From: Chromobacterium sp. IIBBL 290-4
GTDB taxonomy: Bacteria > Pseudomonadota > Gammaproteobacteria > Burkholderiales > Chromobacteriaceae
Direction: 5' to 3'
Assembly: GCF_024207115.1 (NCBI RefSeq)
Contig: NZ_CP100128.1
Location: forward strand, 3,162,001 to 3,226,000
Length of the DNA: 64,000 nucleotides
Part shown: piece after piece, positions 10,947 through 19,753 of the stretch
Layout of the letters: each line of letters starts with the position of its first letter
Numbering within the stretch: position 1 is the stretch's first letter
Notes under the pieces: generated by a model
The model's input: only the letters and a program-made list of their open reading frames with translations
Told to the model about the DNA's origin: nothing
Databases searched by the model: none
Program-made: the position numbers and the translations under genes

Positions 10947-12062
10947 ATGGCGGGGGAAAGGATCACCGTGCTGGTGGTGGACGATGCGCCGGAATGCCTG
11001 GCGGTGCTGGGCGAATTGTTGCAGCCGCATTATCGGGTGCTGGTGGCCAACAGCGGCGCCGCCGCTTTGCGGCTGGCGGAGGCGGAGCCAAGGCCCGAGC
11101 TGATTTTGCTGGATGTGATGATGCCGGAGATGGACGGCCGGCAAGTGTTCACCCGTTTGCGCGCCCAGGCCGCCACTGCCGATATCCCGGTGATCTTCGT
11201 CACGGCGATGGGCGATCTGCAGGATGAGCTGCAGGGGCTGGAGGCCGGCGCGGTCGATTACATCACCAAGCCCATCGCGCCGCCGCTGGTGTTGGCGAGA
11301 GTGCGCATCCAGCTGGAGCTGAAGCAGGCCAAAGACCGCTTGAGCGATCAAAACCGCTGGTTGGAGCGCGAAGTGGCGCGCCGGATGTCGGAGAACGATC
11401 TGACCCAGCGGGTGGCGATACACGCTCTGGCTCGGCTGGCGGAAACCCGCGACAACGAGACCGGCAACCACTTGCTGCGCACCCAGGGCTATGTGGAAAG
11501 GCTGGCCCGCTTGCTGCAGGCCTTGCCGGCGTATGCGGGGGAGTTGACCGACCACAAGATAGATTTGATCGCGCGTTCCGCGCCGCTGCACGATATCGGC
11601 AAGGTCGGCGTGCCCGACAAGATACTGTGCAAGCCGGGCGCCTTGGATGAGGATGAGTGGTCCATCATGCGCACGCACGCGCGGATAGGGGCGGAGGCGA
11701 TTGCCCAGGCTGAGCGGGATGTCGGCCATTCGCTGGAGTTTCTCACTTACGCCAAGGAGATCGCGGAGCATCACCATGAGCGCTGGGATGGGGCGGGCTA
11801 TCCGGATGGCCTGGCCGAGACGGATATTCCCTTGCCTGCGCGGCTGATGGCGCTGGCCGATGTGTTCGACGCGCTGATTTCGCGGCGCTGCTACAAGCCG
11901 CCTTTTTCGTTCGAGCATGCGCGCGGATTGATCGCCGAAGGCGGCGGCAGCCAGTTCGATCCCGACATCACCCATTGTTTTCTGGACAACTTCGACGACT
12001 TCGTCGCCATCGCCCGACGGCATGCGGACCAGCAGGCGGAGAGGGCCGAGCCGCAGGGGTGA
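10947..12062 (+). CDS. Response regulator with HD-GYP phosphodiesterase domain (RpfG-like)
   Basis: Predicted to hydrolyse cyclic di-GMP in response to phosphorylation. The 371-aa protein has an N-terminal receiver domain (about 7-125) with acidic residues in VLVVDDAPE, the phospho-acceptor in LILLDVMMPEMDG and the conserved Lys in DYITKPI. A coiled linker follows, then an HD-GYP domain (about 150-345). Visible metal and signature residues are ETGNHLLRTQGYVE, the HD of PLHDIGKVGVPDKIL, and HHERWDGAGYPDGL, which carries the GYP motif. It is divergent from the giant hybrid kinase, separated by about 90 bp that must hold both promoters. The kinase's HPt domain needs an outside receiver, which this protein can supply. 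It belongs to the family of Xanthomonas RpfG and related bis-(3'-5')-c-di-GMP phosphodiesterases. Confidence 0.95.
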   Translation: MAGERITVLVVDDAPECLAVLGELLQPHYRVLVANSGAAALRLAEAEPRPELILLDVMMPEMDGRQVFTRLRAQAATADIPVIFVTAMGDLQDELQGLEAGAVDYITKPIAPPLVLARVRIQLELKQAKDRLSDQNRWLEREVARRMSENDLTQRVAIHALARLAETRDNETGNHLLRTQGYVERLARLLQALPAYAGELTDHKIDLIARSAPLHDIGKVGVPDKILCKPGALDEDEWSIMRTHARIGAEAIAQAERDVGHSLEFLTYAKEIAEHHHERWDGAGYPDGLAETDIPLPARLMALADVFDALISRRCYKPPFSFEHARGLIAEGGGSQFDPDITHCFLDNFDDFVAIARRHADQQAERAEPQG

Positions 12063-12166
12063 TGCTCCGGCCGCCGCGCTTTGGCCGCGCCAGGCCTGGC
12101 TTGGTGTCGGCCCGGCCGGCTTTCCGGTATCCTTGCGGTTTCGTTGTCTTTCTGCGCTGAACCGAT

Positions 12167-13537
12167 ATGCACATCCACATCCTGGGTATCTGCGGTACCT
12201 TCATGGGCGGCATCGCCGCCATCGCCAAACAGGCCGGCCACAAGGTGACCGGCTGCGACGCCAACGTCTACCCGCCGATGAGCACCCAGCTGGAGGCGAT
12301 GGGCATAGAATTGACCCAGGGTTTCGGCGCGGAGCAGATCGAACTGAACCCGGATGTGTACGTGATCGGCAATGTGGTGACGCGCGGCAAGCCTTTGATG
12401 GAAGAAATCCTCAACCGCGGCCTGCCTTACATTTCCGGTCCGCAGTGGCTGGCCGAGAACGTGCTGCACGATAAATGGGTGTTGGCGGTGGCCGGCACCC
12501 ACGGCAAGACCACCACCAGCTCGATGCTGGCGTGGATACTGGAAGACGCCGGCCTGGCGCCGGGCTTTTTGATCGGCGGCATCCCGGAGAACTTCGGCGT
12601 GTCGGCGCGGCTGCCGGGCAAGCCGGCGCTGGACTCGGACAGCGTCAGCCCCTTCTTCGTGATCGAGGCCGACGAGTACGATACCGCCTTCTTCGACAAG
12701 CGCTCCAAGTTCGTCCACTACCGGCCGCGCACCGCCATCCTGAATAACCTTGAGTTCGATCACGCCGACATCTTCGCCGATCTGGCCGCCATCGAGACCC
12801 AGTTCCACCATTTGGTGCGCACCATTCCCGGCAACGGCCGCATCGTCAGCAACGGCCGCGAGGCCAATCTGGACCGCGTGCTGGAGCGCGGCAGCTGGAC
12901 GCCGGTGGAGCGCTTCGGCGCGGACGCCGGCTGGCAACTGGGCGAGCTGCACGAGGACGGCGGCTTCGAAGTGCTGCTGGAAGGCAAGCTGCAAGGCACG
13001 GTGCGCTGGGCGCTGTTGGGCGAGCATAACCGCCTGAACGCCGTCGCCGCCATCGCCGCCGCGCGGCATGCCGGCGTGGCGGTGAAGGACGCCATCGACG
13101 CCTTGTCCCGCTTCGCCAACGTCAAGCGCCGCATGGAAGTGAAGGGCGTGGCGGGCGGTGTCACTGTTTACGACGACTTCGCCCACCATCCCACCGCCAT
13201 CGCCACCACCCTGGAAGGCCTGCGCCGCAAGGTGGGCCAGGCGCGCATCCTGGCGGTGCTGGAGCCGCGCTCCAATACCATGAAGCTGGGCACCATGAAG
13301 GACGCGCTGCCGGGTTCGCTGGCGCTGGCCGACCTGGTGTTCTGCTCGGCCGCCGGCCTCAACTGGAACCCGGCGGAAGCGCTGGAGCCGATGGGCGCCA
13401 AGGCGCAAACCTTCACCGATTTCGATGCGCTGCTGAGCGCCATCGCCGCCGAGGCCAAGCCTGGCGACCACGTGCTGGTGATGAGCAACGGCGGCTTCGG
13501 CGGCATTCACCAGAAACTGCTGGACAAGCTGGCTTGA
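12167..13537 (+). CDS. mpl: UDP-N-acetylmuramate:L-alanyl-gamma-D-glutamyl-meso-diaminopimelate ligase
   Basis: Mpl reattaches the tripeptide L-Ala-gamma-D-Glu-meso-Dap, recovered from cell-wall turnover, to UDP-MurNAc with ATP, so peptidoglycan peptides are recycled in the cytoplasm. The 456-aa length is normal. Seen: an N-terminal Rossmann-like UDP-binding segment HILGICGTFMGGIAAIAKQA, the Mur-ligase ATP loop GTHGKTTTSSMLAW (about 110-123), the acidic EADEYDTAFFDKRSK segment, and the C-terminal domain with VYDDFAHHPTAI and LEPRSNTMKLG. In MurC the first domain has the related G-x-G-x-G pattern; the ICGTFMGG form is typical of Mpl and separates it from MurC. Its stop overlaps the start of the next gene, implying translational coupling. 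Confidence 0.96.
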   Translation: MHIHILGICGTFMGGIAAIAKQAGHKVTGCDANVYPPMSTQLEAMGIELTQGFGAEQIELNPDVYVIGNVVTRGKPLMEEILNRGLPYISGPQWLAENVLHDKWVLAVAGTHGKTTTSSMLAWILEDAGLAPGFLIGGIPENFGVSARLPGKPALDSDSVSPFFVIEADEYDTAFFDKRSKFVHYRPRTAILNNLEFDHADIFADLAAIETQFHHLVRTIPGNGRIVSNGREANLDRVLERGSWTPVERFGADAGWQLGELHEDGGFEVLLEGKLQGTVRWALLGEHNRLNAVAAIAAARHAGVAVKDAIDALSRFANVKRRMEVKGVAGGVTVYDDFAHHPTAIATTLEGLRRKVGQARILAVLEPRSNTMKLGTMKDALPGSLALADLVFCSAAGLNWNPAEALEPMGAKAQTFTDFDALLSAIAAEAKPGDHVLVMSNGGFGGIHQKLLDKLA

Positions 13538-14022
13538 CGCCGCCATCCGCAGGCCTGCCCGCTCCGCTGCTGCTGGCGCGGCAACTTGCGCCGCTGCTGG
13601 AGGGACTGGAGTGGGCGATAGGCGGCAGTTCGCTGCTGTGGCGGCTGGGCTTGGAGCCGGCGCCGCGCGATCTGGATATCGTTGTTTCGCTTGAGTGCGC
13701 TGGCGCGGCGGAGACCATCCTGGATGGTTGTTTGCAGCGCCTGCCGCGGCCGGCGCATGCCGACTACGCCAGCGAGGTGTTCGTCCGCTACCGCGCCTCG
13801 TCCGGGGTTGAGCTGGACCTGATGGCCGGCATCGCGGCGCGGCGCGAGGGGGCATTGGTGCGCTGGGAGTTTGATCCAGCCAAAAGCTGTCGACAGGATG
13901 CGCTGCCTTTCATGCCGGCCGAGGATTGGCTGGATTTATACCGGCTGTTTGATCGGCCGCGCCGGGTCGAGCAGTTGACGAGGTATCTGGCGACTCGGGC
14001 TCAGGGCAGCTTGATGATGTAG
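13534..14022 (+). CDS. Small nucleotidyltransferase-fold protein coupled to mpl
   Basis: 162 aa starting at a TTG that overlaps the mpl stop (TTGA). The pattern WAIGGSSLLWRLGL followed by RDLDIVVSLE resembles the GGS...DxD core of minimal nucleotidyltransferases, where the two acidic residues bind metal. A third acidic candidate is VELDLMAGIA. It may therefore be an antitoxin- or tRNA-modifying-type nucleotidyltransferase-fold protein, but the target is not evident and the assignment is by motif only. It runs convergently into the minus-strand PAS-GGDEF gene, the two 3' ends overlapping by 22 bp. Confidence 0.7.
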   Translation: MTPPSAGLPAPLLLARQLAPLLEGLEWAIGGSSLLWRLGLEPAPRDLDIVVSLECAGAAETILDGCLQRLPRPAHADYASEVFVRYRASSGVELDLMAGIAARREGALVRWEFDPAKSCRQDALPFMPAEDWLDLYRLFDRPRRVEQLTRYLATRAQGSLMM

Positions 14023-14936
14023 TTGGCGCCGCCTTCGCGCGCTTTTCCCAAGGCTTGATCCAGGCGGTCCAGCAGCGCGGTGGGGCTGTTTTCGCCCTGG
14101 CGCAGCGCGCTCAGGCCGACGCAGGCGGCAGCCTGGTGCTCGGCGCCCTGATAGATGAAGGTGAGCTGGCGCAAGGCTTTGATCAGTCTGCGTCCCAGTT
14201 CGTTGGCGCCGGTCATGTCGGTGTTGGGCAGCAGAACGATGAAGCTCCCTTCGGCGCGGCGCGCCACCACATCGCTGTCGCGGGTGCTTTGCAGACACAG
14301 GCTGCTGGCCAGGCGGAGCAGGTGATTGTAAGCCGAGCCGTCGTCTTCCTTCGGCACCATCTCCGGCACATTCACCAGCTCCAGCACCAGTCCCGACAAT
14401 TGCGCGCCATAGCGGCGGGCGCGGGTGGTTTCATTGTGCGCCATGGTCATCAGCCGGTGCATGCCGATCACGCCGGTCAGCTTGTCTTCATTGTCCTGTT
14501 GATCGCCGTCCTCCTTCAGCGAGCGGACGATATTGAGCGAACGCTCCACCAACTGCCGCTCGAAATCCAGCAGCTGGCTCATCACCTTGGCCTCGGTGCG
14601 GTCCATGAAGCTGAAAACCTGGGTCTCCACGCCGTCCAGCATTACTTTGCGCACGGATAACTGTACATCGAAACTGCGTCCCGTGGCGGTGCGCAGCAGC
14701 ATGCCGCGGTTGTAGATCATATTGTTGCGTTCCAGCTCCTGGCGGATATTGTTTTCGTCCTCCTTGTCGGCCAGGAACTCGTAGATGGATCGGCCCAATA
14801 GTTCATTGTGCGGGCAGGCGAGCAGGATGCCGGCCAGTTGATTGGACGAAAGTATGCGGCCGCTTTCCGGCTCGGTCAGCAGCAGGCTGCCTTGCACGGT
14901 GTCGAACAAAGGCTGGAGGATTTGCAAAGCTTCCAT
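14001..14936 (-). CDS. PAS protein with catalytically dead GGDEF domain and intact I-site; possible c-di-GMP receptor
   Basis: 311 aa, soluble. Residues about 10-125 form a PAS domain (TEPESGRILSSNQLAGILLA, then LGRSIYEFLADKEDE). A helical linker leads to a GGDEF-like domain (about 150-311) that starts with the usual LTGVIGMHRL. The signature GGDEF reads AEGSF, so cyclase activity is not expected. Five residues before it stands RDSD, exactly where active cyclases keep the RxxD inhibitory I-site that binds c-di-GMP; compare RESD before GGEEF in the cyclase at 3804-5525. Proteins of this design, such as PelD, bind c-di-GMP and act as effectors. Receptor function here is inference. The start codon is the first ATG of the frame and no partner gene is adjacent. 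Confidence 0.85.
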   Translation of the reverse strand: MEALQILQPLFDTVQGSLLLTEPESGRILSSNQLAGILLACPHNELLGRSIYEFLADKEDENNIRQELERNNMIYNRGMLLRTATGRSFDVQLSVRKVMLDGVETQVFSFMDRTEAKVMSQLLDFERQLVERSLNIVRSLKEDGDQQDNEDKLTGVIGMHRLMTMAHNETTRARRYGAQLSGLVLELVNVPEMVPKEDDGSAYNHLLRLASSLCLQSTRDSDVVARRAEGSFIVLLPNTDMTGANELGRRLIKALRQLTFIYQGAEHQAAACVGLSALRQGENSPTALLDRLDQALGKAREGGANYIIKLP

Positions 14937-15168
14937 TCATCGGCTCCCATGGCGGCTGAGGCGAGGGGTGCTGCTGGGGCCTGGAAAGGCGTCGCGGCAT
15001 GCTACGTTCTTTTACTTAGTGTATGACGTGTGTCTGGGTATTTCACGCCCGACCGACATTTCAACGGCATAGCCGGATGGGCTGGCGATCAATGCCGCGG
15101 CAGGGCTGGACGGCAGGCGCCGCAGCGGTTTGCTATGGTGGAAGCAGCGCGCGGTTTGGGGAGAGGCC

Positions 15169-15885
15169 ATGAACAAATGGCTGCCGTTGGCGGCTTTGCT
15201 GGGCGGACTCGCGGCGGGAAGCGCGCAGGCCGAGTCTCTGCGCATCCTGCTGATCCAGCTGCCGGGCGTGATGGAGGGCGTGATGGAGGGCGAAGGCCAG
15301 GATTTTCATGGCGGCGGAGTCGATTTGCTGCGAGAACTGTCTCGCCGCGCCGACATCCCTTTTTCATTCGAAGTCTATCCCCAGGCGCGTTCCATGCTGC
15401 TGGTGCAGCAGACACCAGACACCTGTATCCCGCTTTCCCGCTTTCTCGGGCCCCGGCTGCAGCTGAAGTGGAGCGCGCCGGTTCTGCCCATCCAGCTGGT
15501 TTTGTTTTCCCGCGGCGATGACACTTTGCTGGTGCCGGATCTGGAGCATGCGCGCAAATTGAGGATAGGCGCGATGCGGGGCAGCGCGGTGGCGGCCAGG
15601 CTGCACGAGCTGGGTTTGGCGCTGGAGGAAAGCTCCGACTATCAAACCGGTTTGCGCAAGCTGCAGCTGGGGCGTCTGGATTTGTGGGGCATGGTCGATA
15701 TCGGCGTGTCCACGCTGTCTACCCGCGTCGGCATTCCGCACCCCAGAGCCGCGCTGGTGGTGGATAAGAGCGACATCGCCTTGGCCTGCAACCCGCAAGT
15801 CAGCGATAGGGCGATGTCCAAGCTGGACCATGCGATTGAGAGCATGCGGCAGGACGGCAGCATGGGGCGCTTCGACATGAAGTGA
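15169..15885 (+). CDS. Periplasmic substrate-binding-like protein (SBP_bac_3 type), paralogue 1
   Basis: 238 aa with a cleavable signal peptide (MNKWLPLAALLGGLAAGS, cleavage near AQA-ES). The ATG is preceded by GGGAGAGG; an in-frame ATG 13 codons upstream is less likely. The two-lobe layout resembles family-3 solute-binding proteins: an aromatic and charged first lobe (FEVYPQARSMLLVQ), a hinge near LVLFSRGDDTL, and a second lobe with RIGAMRGSAVAARL then LRKLQLGRLDLWGM. No ABC permease or ATPase lies nearby, so it may be a free-standing sensor or signalling protein of the kind often found in Chromobacterium and Pseudomonas rather than an importer part. It is related to the product of 17247-17957, which shares the ETGLRQLQLERLDL-type segment. 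Confidence 0.8.
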   Translation: MNKWLPLAALLGGLAAGSAQAESLRILLIQLPGVMEGVMEGEGQDFHGGGVDLLRELSRRADIPFSFEVYPQARSMLLVQQTPDTCIPLSRFLGPRLQLKWSAPVLPIQLVLFSRGDDTLLVPDLEHARKLRIGAMRGSAVAARLHELGLALEESSDYQTGLRKLQLGRLDLWGMVDIGVSTLSTRVGIPHPRAALVVDKSDIALACNPQVSDRAMSKLDHAIESMRQDGSMGRFDMK

Positions 15886-15951
15886 CAAAGCGCATGTCAA
15901 GCAGGGACGGGCTGCGCTAAACTGGCGTTTTGCCTGTTCCGCGAGACTCCG

Positions 15952-17187
15952 TTGAAATCCCGTCTGACTCTGCTGGCCGGCAGCCTGCTTGTCGCCGCCT
16001 GCGCCACGCCGCCCCAGCCCGCTTCCGCCCCGGCTGTCGTTTCCCCTGCTTCCGCGCCCGGCGCCGAGTTGCCGCCGCCCGCGCCGGTCGAACCCGCCTC
16101 CGCCCCGGTGGTCGCGCCGCCGCCCGGCAGGCCGGTGAGCAAGCCCATCCAGCCGCCTGCCGTCTTGCAGGAAGGCCAAGGCAGGGCGCTGCTGGAGCGG
16201 TTGTTGCCGCAGGGCATACCGGACCGCAAGGGCTGGAGCAATGACATCATGGGCGCCTTCAGCCATTTGAAGATTCCGTACACGCCGCAGTTCTTCTGCG
16301 CGGTGCTGGCGGTGGCGGAGCAAGAGTCCGGTTTCAGTCCGGACCCGGTGGTGCCCAATCTGTCCAAGATCGTCTGGGGCGAGATCGATCAGCGCCGCCA
16401 GAAATACCTGATTCCGCAATTCGTGGTGGACGCGGCGATGAGCAAGAAATCGCCCGATGGCCGCACATTCAAGCAGCGGGTGGATGCCCTGCGCACCAAG
16501 CGCGAGATGAACGCGCTGTATGAGGACATGGTGCGCGAGCTGCCGTTCGGCCAGACCATCTTCGAGCACAAGAACCCGATTCGCGACGGCGGCCCGATGC
16601 AGGTCAGCGTGGCCTTCGCCGAAACCCACGTCCGCGCCTGGCCGTATCCTTACAGCTACGCCAGCCTGCGCGACGAGGTGTTCACCCGCCGCGGCAGCGT
16701 CTACTTCGGCACCGCCATCCTGTTGCAGTATCCCGCGCCTTACCATGACATGGTCTACCGTTTCGCCGACTTCAACGCCGGCCGCTACGCCAGCCGCAAT
16801 GCCGCTTTCCAGCAGGCGGTGGCCAAGTTGTCCGGTCGCAAGCTGGCGCTGGACGGCGACATCATGCTGTACAACAACAAGATGAACCGCGATCTGTCCG
16901 GCGAAGTCAGCGACACCCAGCGCGCGCTGCAAGCTATCTCCGGCCGCCTGGGCATGAGCGACGCCGAGATGCTGCGCGATCTCAAGCTGGAAAAATTGTC
17001 CGGTTTCGCCCAGTCGCCCTTGTACCAAAAAGTGTTCGCGCTGGCCGGCTCCAAAGCGCCGCGCGAAATCATTCCGCAGATTGTGCTGGTCAGCCCCAAG
17101 TTCACCCACAAGCTCACCACCGAATGGTTCGCGCGGCGGGTGGATGGCCGCTATCAGCGCTGCCTGGCGCGCGACGGGGCCAATTAG
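15952..17187 (+). CDS. DUF1615-family lipoprotein
   Basis: 411 aa starting at TTG; no ATG is available near the signal sequence. The N-terminus KSRLTLLAGSLLVAAC is a lipoprotein signal with the lipobox VAAC, so Cys17 should be lipidated. A Pro/Ala-rich spacer (about 18-75) follows, typical of a tether reaching across the periplasm. The globular part contains AVAEQESGFSPDPVVPNL, where the Glu-Ser context recalls lytic transglycosylase folds, and VYRFADFNAGRYASRNAAFQ. It matches what I know of the DUF1615 family. A role in peptidoglycan processing is inference from the Glu-Ser motif and the tether; no activity is established for this gene. Confidence 0.8.
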   Translation: MKSRLTLLAGSLLVAACATPPQPASAPAVVSPASAPGAELPPPAPVEPASAPVVAPPPGRPVSKPIQPPAVLQEGQGRALLERLLPQGIPDRKGWSNDIMGAFSHLKIPYTPQFFCAVLAVAEQESGFSPDPVVPNLSKIVWGEIDQRRQKYLIPQFVVDAAMSKKSPDGRTFKQRVDALRTKREMNALYEDMVRELPFGQTIFEHKNPIRDGGPMQVSVAFAETHVRAWPYPYSYASLRDEVFTRRGSVYFGTAILLQYPAPYHDMVYRFADFNAGRYASRNAAFQQAVAKLSGRKLALDGDIMLYNNKMNRDLSGEVSDTQRALQAISGRLGMSDAEMLRDLKLEKLSGFAQSPLYQKVFALAGSKAPREIIPQIVLVSPKFTHKLTTEWFARRVDGRYQRCLARDGAN

Positions 17188-17246
17188 CGGCATCGTTTCC
17201 GGACGCCCGGCTATGCTGAATGGGGGAAGCAAGCTGGGGAGGCGTC

Positions 17247-17957
17247 GTGGCGCGATGGTGGAGCATAACGCTGGCAGCGGCCTGGCTGGGGCTGACACCG
17301 CCGGCGCAAGCCGATTCTCTGACGATCTGGATCAGTCCTCGTCCGCCTTTGTCGCTGGTGGACGACGCCGGTACGGTGGCCGGTCCGATCACGGGTCTGC
17401 TGGGCCGCATCGGCGCCAGCGCCGGCCAGACCTTGCAATTGAAAGGTTGTCCAGTCGCGCGCTGCTTGATGATGGCGCGGCGTCTGCCGGACAGCTGCGC
17501 CTTGTCGGCGCGCGGGCCGGCGCGCGAGACGCAGTTCAAATGGAGCCATGTCATCCTCAACTTGCGGATGGTGTTGCTGGCTCGCGCCGAGGATAAGCGG
17601 GCGGTCGCCAGTTTGGCGGATGTCCAGGCTCTGCGGGTGGGAGTGACGCGCGGCACCATGCAGGAAAGCCTGCTCAAGGAGGCGGGCGTGCCGGCGCAGG
17701 AAAGCCTGGATGTGGAGACAGGTTTGCGGCAGCTGCAGTTGGAGCGGCTGGACCTGTTCGCCGCCCTGGATCTGGACGTCGCGCAAATGGCCAAGCGCAT
17801 CGCCATGCCTGCGCCCAAGGTGGCGCTGGTGCTGGCCGACTGGCCCTTGTATTTCGCCTGCAACGCCAACGTCAGCGATGAGGCGATGGCCCGCTTGAAT
17901 GCTGGCGTGGCGGCGCGGCGCGCGGCCGGGGATTTCGATGGCTTGCGCAGCCGCTAG
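17247..17957 (+). CDS. Periplasmic substrate-binding-like protein, paralogue 2
   Basis: 236 aa from a GTG preceded by GGGGAGG; an upstream ATG at 17220 is in frame but badly placed. Signal peptide MARWWSITLAAAWLGLTPPAQA. The mature part shows the family-3 binding-protein layout: ISPRPPLSLVDDAG at the ligand cleft, VGVTRGTMQESLL at the start of lobe two, and LRQLQLERLDLFAALDLDV. It has the same length and several of the same segments as the 15169-15885 product, so the two are probably old duplicates. Two Cys in GCPVARC could form a disulphide. The end overlaps the DUF1302 gene by 20 bp, implying joint expression. Confidence 0.8.
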   Translation: MARWWSITLAAAWLGLTPPAQADSLTIWISPRPPLSLVDDAGTVAGPITGLLGRIGASAGQTLQLKGCPVARCLMMARRLPDSCALSARGPARETQFKWSHVILNLRMVLLARAEDKRAVASLADVQALRVGVTRGTMQESLLKEAGVPAQESLDVETGLRQLQLERLDLFAALDLDVAQMAKRIAMPAPKVALVLADWPLYFACNANVSDEAMARLNAGVAARRAAGDFDGLRSR

Positions 17958-19749
17958 CGGGCTGGGCCTGCTTGCCGCCTTGCTGTTGCCGGCATCGGCC
18001 TGCGCTGGCGACATCGTGTTCGGCGACCGCCCCAGCAGTCTGGGCGATGGCGTGAAAAGCGATTGGAACGGCTGGAGCCTGCAAGGGAAGGGCGCGTTCG
18101 GCATCGGAACCGTGATCCGCGCCGACGCGCCTTCGTCTTATCTGATCAATGGCGCAGGCATGGGCAGCCGCAACGATGGCGAGCTCAACTATGGCAAGGG
18201 CGACACGGTTTCGCGCAGCGTGGATGCTTATGTTCAGCTGGACGCCAGCCGCGGCGGCTATGGTTTTTTCATCAGCGCCAAGGCTTGGTATGACCAGGCG
18301 CTGGCGGCGGAGTCGGCGCCGCATGGCAATGTCGCCAATGGCTACCGTCCTGGCCCATTGAGCGATGCCGGCTTCGTCCCGTCCAGCCGGTTCGGCGGAC
18401 TGTTGCTGGATGACATGTATTGGTATGGCAGCCTGAGCGTGCTGCAAAGGCCGCTGACCTTCCGGCTGGGCCAGCAGGTGATACCTTGGGCCACGCCGAC
18501 CACGATAGGCGGCGGCCTGCAGCAGATCAACGCGGTGGACTACCCGGCCATGTTGCGCGCCAGCGCCTCCGCCGAGGCGGCCAATGAGCAGGCGCCGGCC
18601 GTCTACGCTTCTTGGCAGATCAGCGCGCTTGGCAGTCTGGACGGCTATTACCAGTTCGCTTTCCGCTCCAATGGCTACCCCGGCTGCGGCACCTTCTATT
18701 CCATCAACGATTATCTGCAGCCCGGTTGCGACAAACTGACGCTCAATGGCGCGATCTTGAGCCAGCTGGCGCATAAGCCGGTGCTTACCGGCGATCAGCA
18801 GTCCATCGCCAATCCCCTGGATTTCATCGCCCGTACTGACGATGTCCGCCCTGGCTCAGGCCAATATGGACTGGGCTGGCATCGCGATCAGGTGCTGGGC
18901 GGCCGGCTGGGCGTGTTCGCCGCCGACTATATCTATCGCAGCCCGCTGCTGCAGGTGGTCAAGACCGGCCCCGGCGCGCTGCTGACCGCGCCGGGGCCCG
19001 GCGGCGCGCCAATTCCTGTCGGCATCGCCGGCGAATATCGGGATGACTTTCCAGACCATCGCCATCTGTTCGCGCTCAACTGGCTGCGTCAGACCGACAG
19101 CGGCGCCCGCTTGTATGTCGAATACAGCGTGCAGCCTAATCATCCTCTGCCCTGGAACGGAGCGGACATTTTCAACGGCGCCATCGCCGGCGCAGGGCCG
19201 CTGGCTTATCTCAGCCATCTGACTGCCGGCGATGTCATACGGGGCTACGACGATTTTCGCGTCAGCCAATGGATAGTCACCGCGCATCAGCCTTTTTCCT
19301 GGCCGACAGCCAGCGCGCTGGACGCGCAGATCGGCTTGCGCCAGGTGTTCGGCTTGCCGGATCCCTATGTGATGCGCTACGGCCGACCGGGTTTCGGCAC
19401 GGCGCCCAGCAGCGCGCAGCCCGTTTGCTCCAGCGACGCCGCCTCTTGCGCGCTGTCCGGTTTTGTCACGCCTACCGCCTGGGGCTGGAAGCTGAAATAC
19501 CAGGCCAGCGTGCGCGGACGGGAGGGCTGGCCGGCATGGCAGCCTTACCTGGCTTTCGCTTACGACCCGGTCGGCTATTCCGAGGATGGCCAGTATTCGG
19601 CAGGCCGCCATACCGCGACGGCCGGCTTGGGCGTGCCGCTGAAAAAGGACTGCGCGCTGGACTTGCGCTATGTCCGCACCGGCGGCGGCGCATACAACCT
19701 GCTGCAGGACCGCAGTGTGTTCATGCTGAGCCTGAAAGCCGGTTTCTAG
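17938..19749 (+). CDS. DUF1302-family outer-membrane-type protein
   Basis: 603 aa beginning at an ATG inside the end of the preceding gene, with GGGGA upstream. Signal peptide MACAAASGLGLLAALLLPAS with cleavage after ACA. The mature protein is rich in Gly, Tyr and Trp and alternating segments, and ends VFMLSLKAGF with a terminal Phe, as expected for a beta-barrel. The segments DDMYWYGSL and GQQVIPWATPTTIGGG fit DUF1302. In other bacteria DUF1302 genes often sit with DUF1329 genes and RND or acyl-CoA genes; here the neighbour is instead a binding-protein-like gene. It could be the outer-membrane port of a small exported-ligand system with the two preceding periplasmic proteins; this is inference. 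Confidence 0.82.
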   Translation: MACAAASGLGLLAALLLPASACAGDIVFGDRPSSLGDGVKSDWNGWSLQGKGAFGIGTVIRADAPSSYLINGAGMGSRNDGELNYGKGDTVSRSVDAYVQLDASRGGYGFFISAKAWYDQALAAESAPHGNVANGYRPGPLSDAGFVPSSRFGGLLLDDMYWYGSLSVLQRPLTFRLGQQVIPWATPTTIGGGLQQINAVDYPAMLRASASAEAANEQAPAVYASWQISALGSLDGYYQFAFRSNGYPGCGTFYSINDYLQPGCDKLTLNGAILSQLAHKPVLTGDQQSIANPLDFIARTDDVRPGSGQYGLGWHRDQVLGGRLGVFAADYIYRSPLLQVVKTGPGALLTAPGPGGAPIPVGIAGEYRDDFPDHRHLFALNWLRQTDSGARLYVEYSVQPNHPLPWNGADIFNGAIAGAGPLAYLSHLTAGDVIRGYDDFRVSQWIVTAHQPFSWPTASALDAQIGLRQVFGLPDPYVMRYGRPGFGTAPSSAQPVCSSDAASCALSGFVTPTAWGWKLKYQASVRGREGWPAWQPYLAFAYDPVGYSEDGQYSAGRHTATAGLGVPLKKDCALDLRYVRTGGGAYNLLQDRSVFMLSLKAGF

Positions 19750-19753
19750 CCCT

